Source of the DNA: Eucalyptus grandis
Taxonomy: Eukaryota > Streptophyta > Magnoliopsida > Myrtales > Myrtaceae
Length of the DNA stretch: 64,000 bases
Reading direction: 5' to 3'
Assembly (NCBI RefSeq): GCF_016545825.1
Contig: NC_052615.1
Span: 21,754,520 to 21,818,519 of the forward strand
Shown here: piece by piece, positions 56,688 to 64,000 of the stretch
How positions within the stretch are numbered: position 1 is the stretch's first letter
How the letters are laid out: every line of letters starts with the position of its first letter
Translations under genes and position numbers: made by a program
Notes under the pieces: model-generated
What the model was told of the DNA's origin: nothing
The model's input: the letters and a program-made list of their open reading frames with translations, nothing else
Databases searched by the model: none

Positions 56688-58526
56688 ACGTGAACTTGTA
56701 TCCAAGAATTGTCGGGCATCTTCTCTGGTACGCTCATCGGTCGGCCAGCATCTTCTCTTGTTGTTAGCAAGCCATTTGAATTCTTTTATTTGACTCCCTA
56801 TCAAAATCTCTTGAAGATCATTGAAGAATCGCAGAGTTCATTTCTCTGGTACTCCTCTACGATGTTGTTGTATCAAATAGTACTGAGAAATTGGGAAAAT
56901 ACTAGAACCATACCCTACTTTTCGCTCTGATTCTATTTTTTAAAATTTTACTTTAGAAAATGGATGTTTTGTAATCGTGGACAGGATTACGAAAGGACCA
57001 AATGCCCTCCATTTGGAACACTCCAAGACCCAAAATACGCTGCAAACTCTAACCTCGCCCGTCCTCGACCCCCCTCCACCGTTGTCTGAGCTCGTCTCTC
57101 TCTCCCTCTCCCCTTCTCTTCGTCCACAGCGTTGCTGTGTCCTCTCTCTGCAGTCTCTCTCTCTATAAGACGTTCTTCGCAGAGACCTCCATGGACAACC
57201 TCGACTAGTCTTAATTTTTACCCTTTTTGCCAATCAAGAGGAAACCCATGCCCGCCGAAGTCCACTGGTCATAATTCTCCAGCCCAGGCGTGTCGAACCA
57301 CCCTGGAGGAGTAAGAAAATTGGACCGTACAGCTCTAGACTTTCTAGGATATGTACAGCACGATACCAAGGAACGAGCAAGACAGTTGCATTCATCAAAC
57401 ATTTAGATGGAAACACGATTGCATAACGAAGCCTAACGACCTTACAAACCATTGTGCCTGGCCAAGAAGAATTTGGGCAAGCCGGACAGATGAGACAGAC
57501 TCGGAATCACATCTGGCATGGGTAGTTCGCTCAGGCAACACATGCACAATACCTAAGTTTTCTCTGATTGAGCCTGTAATGGTAAACGGCTAACTCGTAT
57601 GTCGTAATTTAAACTGATTATTCATGTTAACTCGACATGTTTACACTTTCAAACGTGTTCATACACATTGCTACATACTTACATATAAAAGCCAATACCT
57701 AGTCATTAACTCACATATGGCATCAACATGTTTTACGGGTTATTTTGGGTTTTGAAAAATTACCACGGGTTGATAAACACGTCGTCATCATACAGGTCTA
57801 AGCAGATGTTCTTGTGGAGGAGGAACAGTGGACACCATCAAAATGATGTTATATTGGTGTACCATATTTGGAGCTTCCTTCAAATTAAACTCAGCTTGCT
57901 TTTCTTGACACCGTGAAACAAACAAAGGAAATATAGGCAGGAAACAAGCAAAGTGGATGCATGCTAGGCAGAAGACACAATGTAGGGGAAGAGGGCAATG
58001 TGCACAAAGGCAAAGTATACAATAAACTTCTGAATGATGCAAATTCAACGATATACAAAAGTGCTTGTCAATTGGCATCCTAAATTGATACTCTAGGCAA
58101 TGGCACTTTGAAAAAACGCGCACATCTCACATGTGCGGAGCGCTCCTATTCTCCCTACTGCCCACTAAAAAGAATATGCCTAGAGATAAGCATATGAGTG
58201 AAAACAAAGCCTACATTAATGAGAAAAAATGGTCAGAACTCTACCTTTTGTCTTCCCTTTCCCTAATTTATTCCACACTCCCTTGAAATTTCCTAGATGA
58301 ATGTCATCAATGCTGCTTCCTATCAGCACTTATTGCGAAACATCTTATTCTCTACTTCAGTTCTTCTGTGATGGCCTCTTCCTAACAAGCCTTATAGGAT
58401 CTGTCATACCTTCTCTTGTCAATAGGAAGAAAAACCTTCTTTAGCTGAATTCCTCTGCTCCTGTTTTATCAATGTACAACCAAAATTCTCTGCAACTACA
58501 ACTCTGACTTAAACCAAAATTGCAAT
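56688..58526. other. Intergenic and demethylase 3' UTR
   Basis: A pyrimidine-rich stretch with CTCTCTCT runs lies at 57080-57170, with no recognisable coding. The right end is the probable 3' UTR of the minus-strand demethylase gene below 58527. No RNA gene or clear mobile element seen. Confidence 0.5.

Positions 58527-64000
<5,474 letters not shown>

Noticed and set aside
56977..57314. Short open frames in a CT-rich stretch as a small gene
   Set aside because: Low-complexity pyrimidine sequence, no domain, no convincing start or splice context.

Overview
This window is nuclear DNA from a flowering plant, most likely a woody eudicot. The reasons are multi-exon genes with plant-type products (gamma-SNAP, a FAS1-domain cell-surface protein, a JmjC/FYRN/FYRC histone demethylase), plant retrotransposon lineages (Ty3 CRM-like and Del/Tekay-like, Ty1 SIRE/Maximus-like), tRNA-related SINEs and a MULE relic. 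The species cannot be fixed from sequence alone.

Positions 1 to about 44,400 are a nested repeat block. The dominant family is a Ty3 element whose LTRs (about 0.9 to 1.0 kb) begin TGATGCGGGAGC (or a close variant) and end CGCATCA, followed by a TGGTATCAGAGC primer-binding site. At least ten LTRs or fragments of it occur: two solo LTRs with perfect 5-bp target duplications (3516-4469, 13945-14900), gutted copies at 18465-19971 and 37906-38706, minus-strand copies at 15799-16003, 31508-31900 and 41066-42260, and a long composite at 23756-31440 with two gag genes but one LTR at each end. Del/Tekay-like elements give a nearly complete pol with chromodomain and 3' LTR (32066-37752), a minus-strand solo LTR with target duplication (942-4957), a partial copy at 9911-11130 and an older LTR at 37753-40492. 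SIRE-like copia remnants lie at 7740-13939 (minus), 19972-20840 (minus LTR) and 21190-23755 (plus). Inside 11284-12655 the PPT/LTR junction of that copia family is repeated four times in tandem. All element proteins are broken.

From 41.8 to 44.4 kb three SINE loci with target duplications sit in AT-rich DNA. From 45.3 kb the window becomes genic: a nine-exon gamma-SNAP gene (45382-51771, +, 296 aa), an intronless FAS1-domain protein gene (55258-55980, +, 240 aa) with a decayed copy of its 3' end 0.6 kb downstream, and the last six exons of a JmjC histone demethylase gene (58527-62699, -) whose 5' exons lie beyond the right edge. The FAS1 and demethylase genes converge. The genes do not form a pathway: one acts in membrane fusion, one at the cell surface, one in chromatin.

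I found no convincing undescribed system. The points most worth a second look are the double-gag composite that lacks its protease active site and one RNase H catalytic residue, the inverted LTR pair at 31.1-31.9 kb, the three-level nest at 0.9-5 kb, the copia junction array, the doubled SINE tail and a probable GC-AG intron in the demethylase.
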